From an uncultured Xanthobacteraceae bacterium (GTDB lineage Bacteria; Pseudomonadota; Alphaproteobacteria; Rhizobiales; Xanthobacteraceae), in NCBI GenBank assembly GCA_955652195.1, contig CATPBC010000366.1, positions 1-8,014 on the forward strand: a stretch of 8,014 nucleotides of DNA. The letters are read 5' to 3'. The position numbers and the translations under genes were made by a program. The stretch's first letter is position 1. Every line of letters starts with the position of its first letter. This document shows, in pieces, positions 1-8,014 of the stretch. The notes under the pieces were generated by a model. It had not been told where the DNA came from and did not search any database. It saw only the letters and a program-made list of their open reading frames with translations.

Positions 1-125
1 ACCTTCTCGGAGACGATCGATGGGTCCGGCCTTTGCGCGAAATAAGCCGTTACAAGTCGCGGCACATTGACGAGCATGGCCTGCGTGACGGGCTTTCCCG
101 CGAGCGGGCTTATGCTTTCGGCCAT
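1..125 (-). CDS. pgm: Phosphoglucomutase, alpha-D-glucose-phosphate-specific (N-terminal fragment, 3' end outside window)
   Basis: The frame starts at ATG (125-123) and stays open for 41 codons plus two bases to the window edge. The translation begins [12 protein letters not shown] and continues with [12 protein letters not shown] and then RPDPS. This matches what I recall of the N-terminus of the Pgm family that interconverts glucose-1-phosphate and glucose-6-phosphate: a SPLAGKPA-like opening, then a (L/V)[15 protein letters not shown] stretch and a PDP turn, ahead of the FGTSGHRGS motif. That motif and the catalytic serine lie outside the window, so the call rests on a short conserved segment. 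The start is fixed by the one-base overlap with the upstream stop codon. Its product feeds UDP-glucose synthesis through glucose-1-phosphate, which fits co-transcription with a UDP-glucose-consuming synthase. The full family length is about 545 residues, so over 90 percent of the gene is unseen. Confidence 0.8.
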   Translation of the reverse strand, partial: MAESISPLAGKPVTQAMLVNVPRLVTAYFAQRPDPSIVSEK

Positions 126-137
126 CAGCCTTGTCCC
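123..137 (-). promoter_or_regulatory. TGATG stop/start overlap with weak ribosome binding site (translational coupling of ndvB and pgm)
   Basis: On the minus strand the synthase ends TGA (127-125) and the next frame begins ATG (125-123), sharing one base. Upstream, inside the last codons of the synthase, lie GGGA (137-134, eight bases before the ATG) and AAGG (132-129, three bases before it). These are only weak Shine-Dalgarno matches. The arrangement leaves no room for a terminator or separate promoter between stop and start. It suggests that ribosomes finishing the synthase re-initiate on pgm. The overlap is read directly; the coupling is inferred. Confidence 0.65.
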
Positions 138-3100
138 AGAACAATCTGGACGTTGTGCTGCACGCCGTCATCGGCCAGTGGAATGGATGCTTTTTGGCTG
201 CCAGTTAGCATCTCGCCATCAAGCTTGACTGCAATCACGCCGCGACTAACGCCAAGCGGATTTTCGACTACAATCTCATAGCGCGCGGAGCGATAGCGAA
301 AAGAAATCTCAAATTTTGGCCACGCGCGAGGGATGCATGGATCGAGCACCAGATTCGTGCCTCGCAGCCTAAAGCCGAGAAGAAACTCGAGCGCGACGTT
401 GTACATCCACCCAGCCGATCCGGTGTACCACGTCCAACCACCGCGCCCGACATGCGGAGGCATCGAGTAGATATCGCCGCAAACCACGTAGGGCTCAACC
501 TTGTAGCGGTGGACGCCCGTGGGGCTGTCGGCATGATTGATCGGGTTCAACATCGAGAGCATTTCGCCGACTTTGTCTCCGTCGCCCTGTATCGCGTATG
601 CCAGCACCGTCCAGGTCGCGCCGTGCGTATATTGTCCGCCATTCTCACGAATTCCGGCCGGATATCCTTTGATGTAACCAGGATCGTGCGAAGGTCTGTC
701 GAACGGTGGCATGAAAAGTAATGCGAGTTTTTCATCGCGACGCACCAGATATTTGTCGACGGCAGCCATGGCCCGCGCAGCTCGCGCCGGTTCGGCCGCG
801 CCTGAGATGACCCCCCAGGATTGGGCAATCGAATCGATACGGCATTCGCTGTTGGAGGCCGAGCCGAGCGGCGTTCCATCGTCGAAATAAGCGCGACGAT
901 ACCAGTCTCCGTCCCAACCGTGTTGCTCTAACGATTCCTTCAAAACCCCGGCGTGCTTACGCCAGCGTTTTGCATAATCCGAGCGGCCTTGCTGCTCTGC
1001 CAGATCAGCGAATGCATTCAACACCGAGAACAAAAACCAGCCCAGCCAGACGCTTTCGCCCTTCCCATCCTCGCCGACTCGGTCCATGCCGTCGTTCCAA
1101 TCACCAGTGTTCATGAGCGGCAGGCCGTGTGCGCCTGTTGTGAGGCTGTTGTCTAGCGCGAGCGCACAATGCTCGAAAAGGCTCAACCGCTTGCCGGAGA
1201 TCGACGCGTCAAAGAATGCGTCGCGCTCTCCGTCCCGAAGAACCGGCCCTTCAAGGAACGGGACCATCTCATCAAGGACAGCGACGTCAGTGGTGACTTT
1301 TACATAATGAGCAACAGCGTAAGCCAGCCAACCCTTGTCATCAGAGACCCGGGTGCGGATGCCTCGTCCTGATTCCGGCAACCACCAGTGTTGAACGTCT
1401 CCTTCCACGAATTGCCGGCCGGCCGCCCGTAGAAGATGCGCACGCGCGACATCGGGCCGCGCCACGCACAGCGCCATCACGTCCTGGAGTTGATCGCGAA
1501 AACCGTAGGCGCCGCTCGCCTGATAGAAGGCGACGCGCGCCCACACCCGGCAGGCAAGGGTCTGGTACGGAAGCCAACCGTTCAAGAGAATATCCAAGGA
1601 ACGGTCAGGTGTTTTGACCTGCACGGTCCCGAGTATAGCCTCCCATTGTCGAACGACTTCGTCGAACACGGTATTAAGATCGGCGTTGCGATATTTTGCG
1701 ATCAACGCCTGAACGTCCGATCTATTCGCGCCCTCCCCGAGAAAGAAAACAAATTCCGTGGTGACAGCTGGGACCAGCCTGACCTGCGTTTGAAGAGCAC
1801 CGCACGGATCGAGCCCCGCGCCAACACGATTGGACAAAACTGTTCCAGCAGTCAGGCCCAAGGGCCGGTCCAGACCGCTGTCACGGCCCACAAATTCCGT
1901 TCGATCCCCCGTCCACGCGGTCTGTCTGCCGTTGAGATCGGCGAACGCCACGCGTTCGGAGAATTGCTCATTCCACGGATTGCGCGCCAAAATCGCGCCT
2001 GATTGCGGATCGATTTCAGTTACAATAAAGGGCGCAGTTGAAGACCGCGAGCTGCCCAGCACCCACTCTACAAAGGCCGTCACCGAGAGACAGCGCTCGC
2101 GCCCCGACTGATTGGTAATCCTTAGCCGCGAGATTTTGATTGGATCTTCAACGGGCACATATTGCAGGAGTTCTAGCGCGATACCGCGCGAGGTATGTTC
2201 AAACCGGCTGTAGCCCTGTCCGTGGCGCGCTGAATAAGATGCGGTTTTATCGCGGATTGGAAGCGCCGTTGGGCTCCAGACTTCGCCCGTTGCGTCGTCG
2301 CGCACATAGATCACCTCGCCCGGCGCATCGCTGACGGGATCGTTCGACCATGGTGTCAGTTGATTTTGCTGACTATTGATCGACCAAGTGAATCCAGCTC
2401 CTTCGTTCGACACCTGGAAGCCGAAGGTTGGATTGGAGATAACATTGATCCAGGGCGCTGGAGTGCGTTCAGAACCGTTGAGGATGGTCTGATATTCCCG
2501 GCCCGCCTTCGTGAAGCCGCCCAGACCGTTGAAGAATTCCATCGCCGGCCGCGGCAGGAATGCCCCCGGTGCCGCAGCGGGCGCAACCCGTTTTGGAGGC
2601 GGCGGGTTTGCAGGCATGCGCTCGCGTGCACGGTTGATTTGCTCAGCGAGCGTCCCCCGTTTGCCGTGAAGCACGGCGCGCGCCGCGGCAAACAGCAGAG
2701 CGCGAACATCCAACGACACCAGATCTGCGCGCAGTGTGAACACCGATCCTCGTGTGCTGTCGCTCGCAATTTTCGGCATCGACTGATTCATGCGGACGAT
2801 GACGCCGATTTCGTTCTGGAGATCCTGAACATACGAAGTAGAACGCTCGTTGAGAATCACGAGATCGACGGCAAGCTGCTTCAAACGCCAATATTCGTGC
2901 GCCCGCAAAAGTTGTCGGACGAGTTCAAGATCGTCATCTTCTTCAATCCGCACAAGAACAAGCGGCAAATCCCCAGAAATTCCCTGCCCCCAAAGCGTCG
3001 AAGATTTACGTAAGTCGCGCGCGATCACATCGGCTCCCGGACGCAAGGTTGGATCGGAATAAAGCACGTGATTGGCAAGGCGCTGGAATAGATGCGCCTC

Positions 3101-6100
3101 GTTGACGCTGATACCGAGATGATGAAGTTGCATCTGGGCCTGCGTCCAGGCAAGCGTCATTGCCCGTTCGAATGCCATTGCGTCTTGATGCTTGTCAGCC
3201 AAGTCGAGGACGTCGTCGCGCGACGATGCTGCCAATGTCCAAAAAGCGATGCGCGCCGTCGCGCCTGGAAGAATTCGCACGTGACGGCGTAAGCTGAAGA
3301 TTGGATCGAGTACAGCACCCGCCGTGTTCGAGAGCGGCCAACCGTCGGCGATGGCGGCGGGCGATCGAATAGTCTGTCCGCGTCCCAAAAAGCGGGCCCG
3401 GTCGGTCTCAAATTGCACATCGCCCGACGTTTCACCTTCCACCACGGCCAAATGCGCCGCCCATACAAGCGGATCTCCAGCCGAGCGCCGTCTCCGCGTT
3501 GCCAGGATGGCGCCGAGATTGGGAACAAACTCCGTTTCCACGAACAATTTTGCGAAGGCCGGATGGGCAATATCGTCAACCTGACGCGCCAGGGCGATTT
3601 CGGCATAAGACGTCAGTTCGATTTCGCGCGCGCGGCTTCCATGGTTGGTGACCGAAACCCGGCGAACTTCAGCGTCGTCTTCGGGAGAGACAGCCACATC
3701 CATTGTCGTTGTAATCGAGCCATCTCGACGAATAATTTCAGCACGATCCTCATGAAAGGAGACTTCATAGAGATCGGAATCGATCCCGGTCGGCTGGTAT
3801 CCAGTCGACCAAACTTCCCCACTTCGGACATCTCGAAGAAAAATATAATTTCCCCAGCTATCGCAAGTCGGGTCTTCGCGCCAGCGCGTAACCGCCACAT
3901 CATGCCACCGGCTGTAACCAGATCCGACAGCGGTCAACATGGTCGAGTAGCGCCCATTGGACAGGAGATGTGTTCGCGGAGCGTGTGAATGTGCCGTTGT
4001 ATAACGGCGTAGAATTTCGGGAGCGAGTTTCGCAACCAAAGTCGCTGCTTTAGCCAGTTCGGGCGGCGGGAGTGCGACAGCGACGTCTCGAGGCATTCGC
4101 TCTTGAAGCAAAAGTTCGGTAGCCTGAACGATCGGTTCGGAATGAAAGCGCTCCCGCATCCGCCCGTCATGAATTGCGTTTGCAATGGCGACGATAATCA
4201 TTGCCTGGTGATGCGCCATATACGCACGGATCAACGCCACCTTCGCGCCGTCCGGCAGGCGCGTGCGGGTGTAGTCGAGCGCCTCAATCCACCCGTAGTC
4301 ACCCCGCGCGCCAATCTCGGTGAGGCGGCCGAAGTTGCGTGCCACGGCCGCAGGATCAATCATGGACGCAAGGCCACTCGCATAGGGAGCGATAACGATA
4401 TTGTCACTAAGCCCACGCTTATATCCAAGATCGGGAATGCCGAAGCTTGAATACTGGTAGGTTTGCGCGATATCGCGCGCGTTGTATTCAGACTCGGATA
4501 TGCCCCAAGGGCAGCCCAGTTGCTCGGCGTATTCTTCCTGCCTGCGTACGACTAAACGATTGGTCTGTTCCAGCAGGCTGCCGGACGGGGCGCGCATAAC
4601 CAGCGACGGCATCAGATATTCAAACATCGATCCAGACCAGGAAATCAGGGCCGAACCGCCGTTGATCGGCGTTAGCGTCCGTCCAAGCCTGAACCAGTGC
4701 TTGGCAGGAACATCGCCTTTGGCAATTGCGATGAAGCTGGCAAGCCGTGCCTCCGACGCAAGCAAGTCGTAGAAATTGGGGTCAAGGCTTCCGTCCGCCA
4801 GGCGATAGCCAATCGAAAGCAGTTGGCGATCGCGATCAAAAAGAAAACCGAATTCCGTGGACTCAAATATCGTATTGGCAAGTTCGGCCAACGCGGCAAG
4901 CCGATGGTTTAAGAGATTCGCCGCGCTGATCGACTTTCCAATCGCTTCCGCGAGAAGGCCTCCACCCTCGTGCGTCTCGTTCTTGGCTGTCAGTTTTGGA
5001 ATGAGTTGAAGAGCTGCCTCGCAATGTTGCGGTAGCTCACTCAGTGTCACTATCTTGTCCAGAGCGGAGAAAGGGTCGTCACTGCCGGAGGCGCTTGAGG
5101 AAATGAGCCCTGCCCAAGGCATTAAAAAATCGATGTCGCGTTGGTGCGCCCGGACGGAGACACACAGTGCCTCGCTCCAGACGACGACTTTTGTCTTGGC
5201 GTCTTCCGTATTGTTGCCATCTACGACCTGCTCGTGCGCGAGACCGCGGATCGATTCCGCTTGCCGCGCAAGACCCGCCAGAAGTTTGGCTATGCTAGCG
5301 GGAGTCGAAGGTGCGTTCTGAATTGATGCAGCAAAGACGTCTATCGCAGTGCTTAACTTTCCGCCTGCCACCTCTCGCGAGCCCGCAACCCGTACCGGCA
5401 AGGATTCGCGGATCAGCTCAAGCGTATCTTCAAGGCCGGACAGCCACCGAGGATTGACCACGCACCCCGTCGTAATTTCGCGGCACGTATTCCTAAGGGC
5501 AATCAAATGGCCGGCAAGATTGCCGCTGTCCACCGACGAGACGTATTTTGGATCCAGCGCACGAAGATTGCTGGTGTCATACCAGTTGAAGAAGTGGCCC
5601 CTGAAACGTTCCAACTTGCCCATGGTGGAGAGAGTTTCTTCAAGGCGCTCCGTTGCATCGAGCAGCCCTAGCCAGCCGAAATCACGGGCAGCAACAACCG
5701 ATAAAAGATACAGTCCGAGATTGGTCGGTGACGTCCGATTTGCGATGACAGGCTTCGGGTCTTCCTGAAAATTATCAGGAGGCAGCATATTGCCTTCGGC
5801 CGTGACAAATTTTTCGAAAAACCGCCAGGTTCGCCGCGCGACAAGCCGCAGCGTCAGTGCATCGGCGTGCGTGACCGCCAAATGTCCGGATGTTTCTGGC
5901 GGCAAACTCGCCCAGCGCGCAGCGAGCGGTGACAATACCCACAGGGCCGCGAATGGAGTCGCGATCGGCAAAGTTTGTCGGCCAAAGAAATTAATAAGAA
6001 GTGCCACACAACCGGCGAAGGCGATGCTGGCAGTTATTTGCACGGCGAGTCCCCGGCGATCAAATTGAAGATCGTCGTCGACTTGTGCCGAGGTGACCCA

Positions 6101-8014
6101 TTCGAGCATTCGGCGCCTATGGACGAATACGCGGAATAGGGTGCGCCCCACTGCGTCGACCATTATCCACGCTTGATGGGCAAGAAACGTGATCAGAAAT
6201 GCGCTTTGCAACATGCCGACCGCGACGTCATTCCACAGCGAGACCCAATGGTTGCGGAGCGAAACGCCCGGCCGGCGCGGTATAATGTGCGCAATCGCGG
6301 GAAGCAAAGGCGGTAATACGATGGTCAAAAGGATGAACGCGGTCCAGATTTCAGCCGCCCTCACCGGCTGCAACCAGGCAATCAGCATCCCCAGCAAAGC
6401 CGCGGGCGCGGATAAGGAACGGCGCAAATTATCGAGGAGCTTCCATCGCCCCATCAATGGGATTGAGTTGCTCTTGATGCCGTCGCGTGCCTTGCGGCCA
6501 AGCCCGAAGATCCATGGTAACAACTGCCAGTCGCCGCGCACCCAGCGATGTTGGCGCGCAGCGCTTACACTGTAGCGCGAGGGAAATTCCTCAACCACCT
6601 CGATGTCCGACGCGAGACCCGCGCGTGCAAAAATTCCTTCAAGAAGGTCGTGGCTGAGAACTGTGTTTTCCGGGATTTGGCCGTGCAGGGCTGCTTCAAA
6701 GACATCAACTTCATAAATTCCTTTGCCGCAATAGGACCCCTCTCCGAATAGGTCCTGATAGACATCCGACACGGCAAGCGCATAGGGATCGAGCCCATTC
6801 GGTCCAGAAAAGGCGCGTTGGAATAACGAACCCTCCCGGCCGATCGGCAACGATGGCGTTACGCGAGGCTGCAGAACGGCATGACCCTCAACGACCAAAC
6901 CGGCACGACGATCAAAGCGGGCACGATTGAGAGGGTGCGCGATCTTTCCCACCAGACGCCTGGCGGTCCCGATCGGCAGACGCGTATCTGCGTCCAGCGT
7001 TATGACATAACGAATCCCAATCGGAAGCGCTGGCGGATGACCATCCAGTGCTATAAACGTCGTGTCGGTGGCTCCGCGTAGCAGACGATTCAATTCGTGA
7101 ATCTTACCGCGCTTGCGCTCCCAGCCGATCCATTTTCTCTCGCTGTCGTTCCATACGCGGCGACGATGAAGAAGGAAAAATCGTTGGCTACCGCTGGCAG
7201 ACCCATAGCGCTCATTCAGGCGGGACATCGCGGCCACAGCGGCGTCGAGACTGGCGTCGTCGTCCGCTGAACGCTCGTGATCAGAATCTTTCCAGTCGGA
7301 GAGCAATGCAAAGTAGAAATTGGCGTCCGGGTTTGAGAGGTGATGAACCTCAAGCTTTTCGATGTGCTCTTCCACCTCCGATGCAGTTGTCAGAAGTGTG
7401 GGAACGACAACGATAGTGGCAAAATCGGATGTGACGCCGTCGCGAAGTTCAAGGCCGGGTAGAAGAGATGCCCCGATCTGCTGCGTTATCGCCCGGTTTA
7501 CCACCGCGACAGCGACATCGGAAGCCGGAATGAAACCGACAACGGCCAGCATGACAAGCGGCCAGCCGCTGACTCCGGCATACCCGACGCACACCAGTCC
7601 GACTGCAAGGACGACTGCTGTGACGGCCCCAATCATGACGACATAGCTCATCACGCCAAGACTTGAATTGAGGCGGAAAAGCCACGTCTTAAAGGGGACG
7701 CGGCATTTAAGATCTTTTTCGAACGCGCGTCGACCGTTTGAGATAAGATAATACCCTGGATCGCAGTCGTGGCGTACGTTGGCGGACTGATCCGCGGTAT
7801 TGTCACAGGCGCGCTTTGCGGCCGTTAGCGCGCGCTGTGTAACATCGACCTCATCGCGCCCAGATTCCCGCGCGATTTCCTCTATTGCGCGTCGGTAAAG
7901 GTCGCGCGTCGTAAAATCCATCGCTGCGAAATCGCTTCCACCGCGCATGATGGCATCGACGGGGCTGACACTTTCGAAAAACTCTGCCCAGTTGATCATG
8001 GATAACAGACGCAT
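125..8014 (-). CDS. ndvB: Cyclic beta-1,2-glucan synthase (NdvB/ChvB/Cgs family), 5' end at or beyond window edge
   Basis: This inner-membrane enzyme polymerises glucose from UDP-glucose into beta-1,2-glucan, adjusts chain length and closes the ring, giving cyclic glucans for the periplasm. One uninterrupted frame of 2629 residues ends in TGA. Domain order: two membrane segments (about residues 122-144 and 151-173), GT84 transferase (about 190-530, with DAD 341-343, HD 455-456 and RQHRW 487-491), further membrane helices (about 534-702), a glycoamylase-like module (about 1105-1300), two GH94-type beta-sandwiches (about 1345-1610 and 1850-2125) and a GH94 barrel (about 2130-2560, with GDWNDGMD at 2304-2311). 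Known family members are roughly 2830-2870 residues, so about 200-300 N-terminal residues are probably missing. The ATG at the edge has no visible ribosome binding site, and I recall the residues after it as internal in relatives, so I treat the gene as 5'-partial. No frameshift or lost domain is visible. The family assignment is very secure; the true start is unknown. Confidence 0.96.
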   Translation of the reverse strand: MRLLSMINWAEFFESVSPVDAIMRGGSDFAAMDFTTRDLYRRAIEEIARESGRDEVDVTQRALTAAKRACDNTADQSANVRHDCDPGYYLISNGRRAFEKDLKCRVPFKTWLFRLNSSLGVMSYVVMIGAVTAVVLAVGLVCVGYAGVSGWPLVMLAVVGFIPASDVAVAVVNRAITQQIGASLLPGLELRDGVTSDFATIVVVPTLLTTASEVEEHIEKLEVHHLSNPDANFYFALLSDWKDSDHERSADDDASLDAAVAAMSRLNERYGSASGSQRFFLLHRRRVWNDSERKWIGWERKRGKIHELNRLLRGATDTTFIALDGHPPALPIGIRYVITLDADTRLPIGTARRLVGKIAHPLNRARFDRRAGLVVEGHAVLQPRVTPSLPIGREGSLFQRAFSGPNGLDPYALAVSDVYQDLFGEGSYCGKGIYEVDVFEAALHGQIPENTVLSHDLLEGIFARAGLASDIEVVEEFPSRYSVSAARQHRWVRGDWQLLPWIFGLGRKARDGIKSNSIPLMGRWKLLDNLRRSLSAPAALLGMLIAWLQPVRAAEIWTAFILLTIVLPPLLPAIAHIIPRRPGVSLRNHWVSLWNDVAVGMLQSAFLITFLAHQAWIMVDAVGRTLFRVFVHRRRMLEWVTSAQVDDDLQFDRRGLAVQITASIAFAGCVALLINFFGRQTLPIATPFAALWVLSPLAARWASLPPETSGHLAVTHADALTLRLVARRTWRFFEKFVTAEGNMLPPDNFQEDPKPVIANRTSPTNLGLYLLSVVAARDFGWLGLLDATERLEETLSTMGKLERFRGHFFNWYDTSNLRALDPKYVSSVDSGNLAGHLIALRNTCREITTGCVVNPRWLSGLEDTLELIRESLPVRVAGSREVAGGKLSTAIDVFAASIQNAPSTPASIAKLLAGLARQAESIRGLAHEQVVDGNNTEDAKTKVVVWSEALCVSVRAHQRDIDFLMPWAGLISSSASGSDDPFSALDKIVTLSELPQHCEAALQLIPKLTAKNETHEGGGLLAEAIGKSISAANLLNHRLAALAELANTIFESTEFGFLFDRDRQLLSIGYRLADGSLDPNFYDLLASEARLASFIAIAKGDVPAKHWFRLGRTLTPINGGSALISWSGSMFEYLMPSLVMRAPSGSLLEQTNRLVVRRQEEYAEQLGCPWGISESEYNARDIAQTYQYSSFGIPDLGYKRGLSDNIVIAPYASGLASMIDPAAVARNFGRLTEIGARGDYGWIEALDYTRTRLPDGAKVALIRAYMAHHQAMIIVAIANAIHDGRMRERFHSEPIVQATELLLQERMPRDVAVALPPPELAKAATLVAKLAPEILRRYTTAHSHAPRTHLLSNGRYSTMLTAVGSGYSRWHDVAVTRWREDPTCDSWGNYIFLRDVRSGEVWSTGYQPTGIDSDLYEVSFHEDRAEIIRRDGSITTTMDVAVSPEDDAEVRRVSVTNHGSRAREIELTSYAEIALARQVDDIAHPAFAKLFVETEFVPNLGAILATRRRRSAGDPLVWAAHLAVVEGETSGDVQFETDRARFLGRGQTIRSPAAIADGWPLSNTAGAVLDPIFSLRRHVRILPGATARIAFWTLAASSRDDVLDLADKHQDAMAFERAMTLAWTQAQMQLHHLGISVNEAHLFQRLANHVLYSDPTLRPGADVIARDLRKSSTLWGQGISGDLPLVLVRIEEDDDLELVRQLLRAHEYWRLKQLAVDLVILNERSTSYVQDLQNEIGVIVRMNQSMPKIASDSTRGSVFTLRADLVSLDVRALLFAAARAVLHGKRGTLAEQINRARERMPANPPPPKRVAPAAAPGAFLPRPAMEFFNGLGGFTKAGREYQTILNGSERTPAPWINVISNPTFGFQVSNEGAGFTWSINSQQNQLTPWSNDPVSDAPGEVIYVRDDATGEVWSPTALPIRDKTASYSARHGQGYSRFEHTSRGIALELLQYVPVEDPIKISRLRITNQSGRERCLSVTAFVEWVLGSSRSSTAPFIVTEIDPQSGAILARNPWNEQFSERVAFADLNGRQTAWTGDRTEFVGRDSGLDRPLGLTAGTVLSNRVGAGLDPCGALQTQVRLVPAVTTEFVFFLGEGANRSDVQALIAKYRNADLNTVFDEVVRQWEAILGTVQVKTPDRSLDILLNGWLPYQTLACRVWARVAFYQASGAYGFRDQLQDVMALCVARPDVARAHLLRAAGRQFVEGDVQHWWLPESGRGIRTRVSDDKGWLAYAVAHYVKVTTDVAVLDEMVPFLEGPVLRDGERDAFFDASISGKRLSLFEHCALALDNSLTTGAHGLPLMNTGDWNDGMDRVGEDGKGESVWLGWFLFSVLNAFADLAEQQGRSDYAKRWRKHAGVLKESLEQHGWDGDWYRRAYFDDGTPLGSASNSECRIDSIAQSWGVISGAAEPARAARAMAAVDKYLVRRDEKLALLFMPPFDRPSHDPGYIKGYPAGIRENGGQYTHGATWTVLAYAIQGDGDKVGEMLSMLNPINHADSPTGVHRYKVEPYVVCGDIYSMPPHVGRGGWTWYTGSAGWMYNVALEFLLGFRLRGTNLVLDPCIPRAWPKFEISFRYRSARYEIVVENPLGVSRGVIAVKLDGEMLTGSQKASIPLADDGVQHNVQIVLGQG
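335..1627 (-). other. GH94 phosphorylase barrel (chain-length control module)
   Basis: Residues about 2130-2560 form the (alpha/alpha)6 barrel of a GH94 beta-1,2-glucan phosphorylase. Seen: [18 protein letters not shown] (2143-2160), [13 protein letters not shown] (2170-2182), EGDVQHWW (2204-2211), GDWNDGMD (2304-2311, the motif carrying the general-acid aspartate), [12 protein letters not shown] (2457-2468, the phosphate-binding region) and [14 protein letters not shown] (2525-2538). In Brucella Cgs the C-terminal region is known to phosphorolyse beta-1,2-glucan and set ring size. All expected motifs are intact here, so the same activity is likely. A short beta tail follows (about 2561-2629). 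Confidence 0.87.
1640..2467 (-). repeat. Second GH94-type beta-sandwich (C-terminal member of the duplicated module)
   Basis: Residues about 1850-2125 begin with [20 protein letters not shown] and continue with [16 protein letters not shown], the strand [35 protein letters not shown] and [22 protein letters not shown]. This is the beta-sandwich that sits directly before the catalytic barrel in GH94 phosphorylases such as cellobiose and chitobiose phosphorylase. It follows a proline-rich hinge at residues 1800-1822 and a helical connector. Confidence 0.8.
3185..3982 (-). repeat. First GH94-type beta-sandwich (N-terminal member of a duplicated module)
   Basis: Residues about 1345-1610 read as an all-beta carbohydrate-binding sandwich of the GH94 / former GT36 type. 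Markers are [21 protein letters not shown], the strand [16 protein letters not shown], and [23 protein letters not shown]. The same order of markers recurs in the second sandwich at about 2467-1640, as [15 protein letters not shown] and [23 protein letters not shown]. The two copies are diverged at protein level and I see no nucleotide identity, so this is an ancient duplication typical of the family. Confidence 0.75.
4115..4702 (-). other. Glycoamylase-like module
   Basis: Residues about 1105-1300 contain [41 protein letters not shown] and [14 protein letters not shown]. These are typical of the glycoamylase-like domain (Pfam PF10091 type) found in the middle of cyclic beta-glucan synthases and in some separate periplasmic proteins. 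Its role in the synthase is not well settled. The preceding stretch (about 720-1100) is helical and carries family signatures such as [20 protein letters not shown] and FFNWYDT, so it belongs to the same region. No internal stop or deletion is seen. Confidence 0.75.
5909..6415 (-). other. Post-GT84 block of membrane helices
   Basis: Residues about 534-702 contain several hydrophobic segments: about 534-550 ([13 protein letters not shown]), 555-578 ([19 protein letters not shown]), 597-618 ([15 protein letters not shown]), 657-679 ([19 protein letters not shown]) and possibly 683-702 ([13 protein letters not shown]). The loop at about 620-655 is basic, then acidic (VHRRRM, then DDD), as expected on the cytoplasmic side. 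In the family, these helices flank the transferase and form part of the membrane core. The exact helix count and topology cannot be fixed by eye. Confidence 0.75.
6425..7447 (-). other. GT84 glycosyltransferase domain (beta-1,2-glucan polymerising module)
   Basis: This cytoplasmic module (residues about 190-530) transfers glucose from UDP-glucose onto the growing beta-1,2-glucan. Features seen: LLSDW at 237-241, a candidate early aspartate; [10 protein letters not shown] with DAD at 341-343, the metal- and nucleotide-binding aspartates; GKGIYEVD at 430-437; LSHDLLEG at 453-460, whose D456 is the candidate catalytic base; and [10 protein letters not shown] at 487-496. RQHRW lies where processive GT2-like enzymes carry QxxRW. 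All the expected acidic residues are present, so the module looks active. Motif roles come from family knowledge; domain edges are approximate. Confidence 0.88.
7496..7651 (-). other. Two N-terminal membrane segments preceding the GT84 domain
   Basis: Visible residues 122-144 ([10 protein letters not shown] onward, rich in V, A, L and G) and 151-173 ([11 protein letters not shown] onward) are two hydrophobic stretches separated by a short polar turn. In the Cgs family, a pair of helices in this position anchors the enzyme in the inner membrane just before the cytoplasmic transferase. About 120 residues precede them here, whereas I recall roughly 400 in characterised relatives. That difference is part of the reason for calling the gene 5'-partial. 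Helix ends are estimated by eye. Confidence 0.8.

Noticed and set aside
33..281. Plus-strand open frame spanning the ndvB-pgm junction
   Set aside because: It is antisense to the Pgm N-terminus and the conserved synthase C-terminus and has low-complexity, shadow-like composition.
2360..3013. Plus-strand open frame of 217 codons antisense to the synthase
   Set aside because: It lies fully opposite conserved synthase coding sequence, its product resembles no family I know, is rich in R, S and H as shadow translations of GC-rich genes are, and no ribosome binding site stands out. The other plus-strand frames (for example 1436-2002 and 3413-3988) are rejected for the same reason.
125..8014. Reading the region as several separate enzymes (a transferase, a glycoamylase-like protein and a phosphorylase) or as an artificial fusion
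   Set aside because: The frame is continuous without frameshift, and this exact module order is the known architecture of cyclic beta-1,2-glucan synthases.
1..8014. A previously undescribed defence, mobile or RNA-based system
   Set aside because: Both strands are accounted for by two recognisable glucan-metabolism genes. No direct or inverted repeats, integrase or transposase signatures, CRISPR-like spacing or tRNA-like folds were seen by eye.

Overview
The window is almost entirely one very large gene on the minus strand. It encodes a cyclic beta-1,2-glucan synthase of the NdvB/ChvB/Cgs family: 2629 residues are visible and the reading frame is open to the right-hand edge. A second minus-strand gene starts at the left edge. 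Its 41 complete codons match the N-terminus of an alpha-D-glucose-phosphate-specific phosphoglucomutase (Pgm). The stop codon of the synthase overlaps the start codon of this gene by one base (TGATG).

The family, the moderately high GC content judged by eye, and the compact gene overlap point to an alphaproteobacterium of the Rhizobiales/Hyphomicrobiales (relatives of Sinorhizobium, Agrobacterium, Brucella and neighbouring families). Genus cannot be decided from this sequence.

Layout in the direction of transcription, right to left: an N-terminal segment cut or shortened at the edge (8014 to about 7655); two membrane segments (about 7651-7496); the cytoplasmic GT84 glycosyltransferase (about 7447-6425); a block of membrane helices (about 6415-5909); a long helical region leading to a glycoamylase-like module (about 4702-4115); a first GH94-type beta-sandwich followed by what looks like a vestigial barrel start (about 3982-2650); a proline-rich hinge (about 2617-2549); a second GH94-type beta-sandwich (about 2467-1640); the GH94 phosphorylase barrel (about 1627-335); a short C-terminal tail; the stop at 125-127; then pgm to position 1.

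The genes fit one pathway. Pgm interconverts glucose-6-phosphate and glucose-1-phosphate, the precursor of UDP-glucose. The synthase uses UDP-glucose to build, trim and cyclise periplasmic beta-1,2-glucan. I found no RNA gene, mobile element, CRISPR array, terminator or intergenic promoter, and no stretch above 300 bases without a gene. The content is a known system; the findings are modest observations on operon structure, gene boundary and domain architecture.
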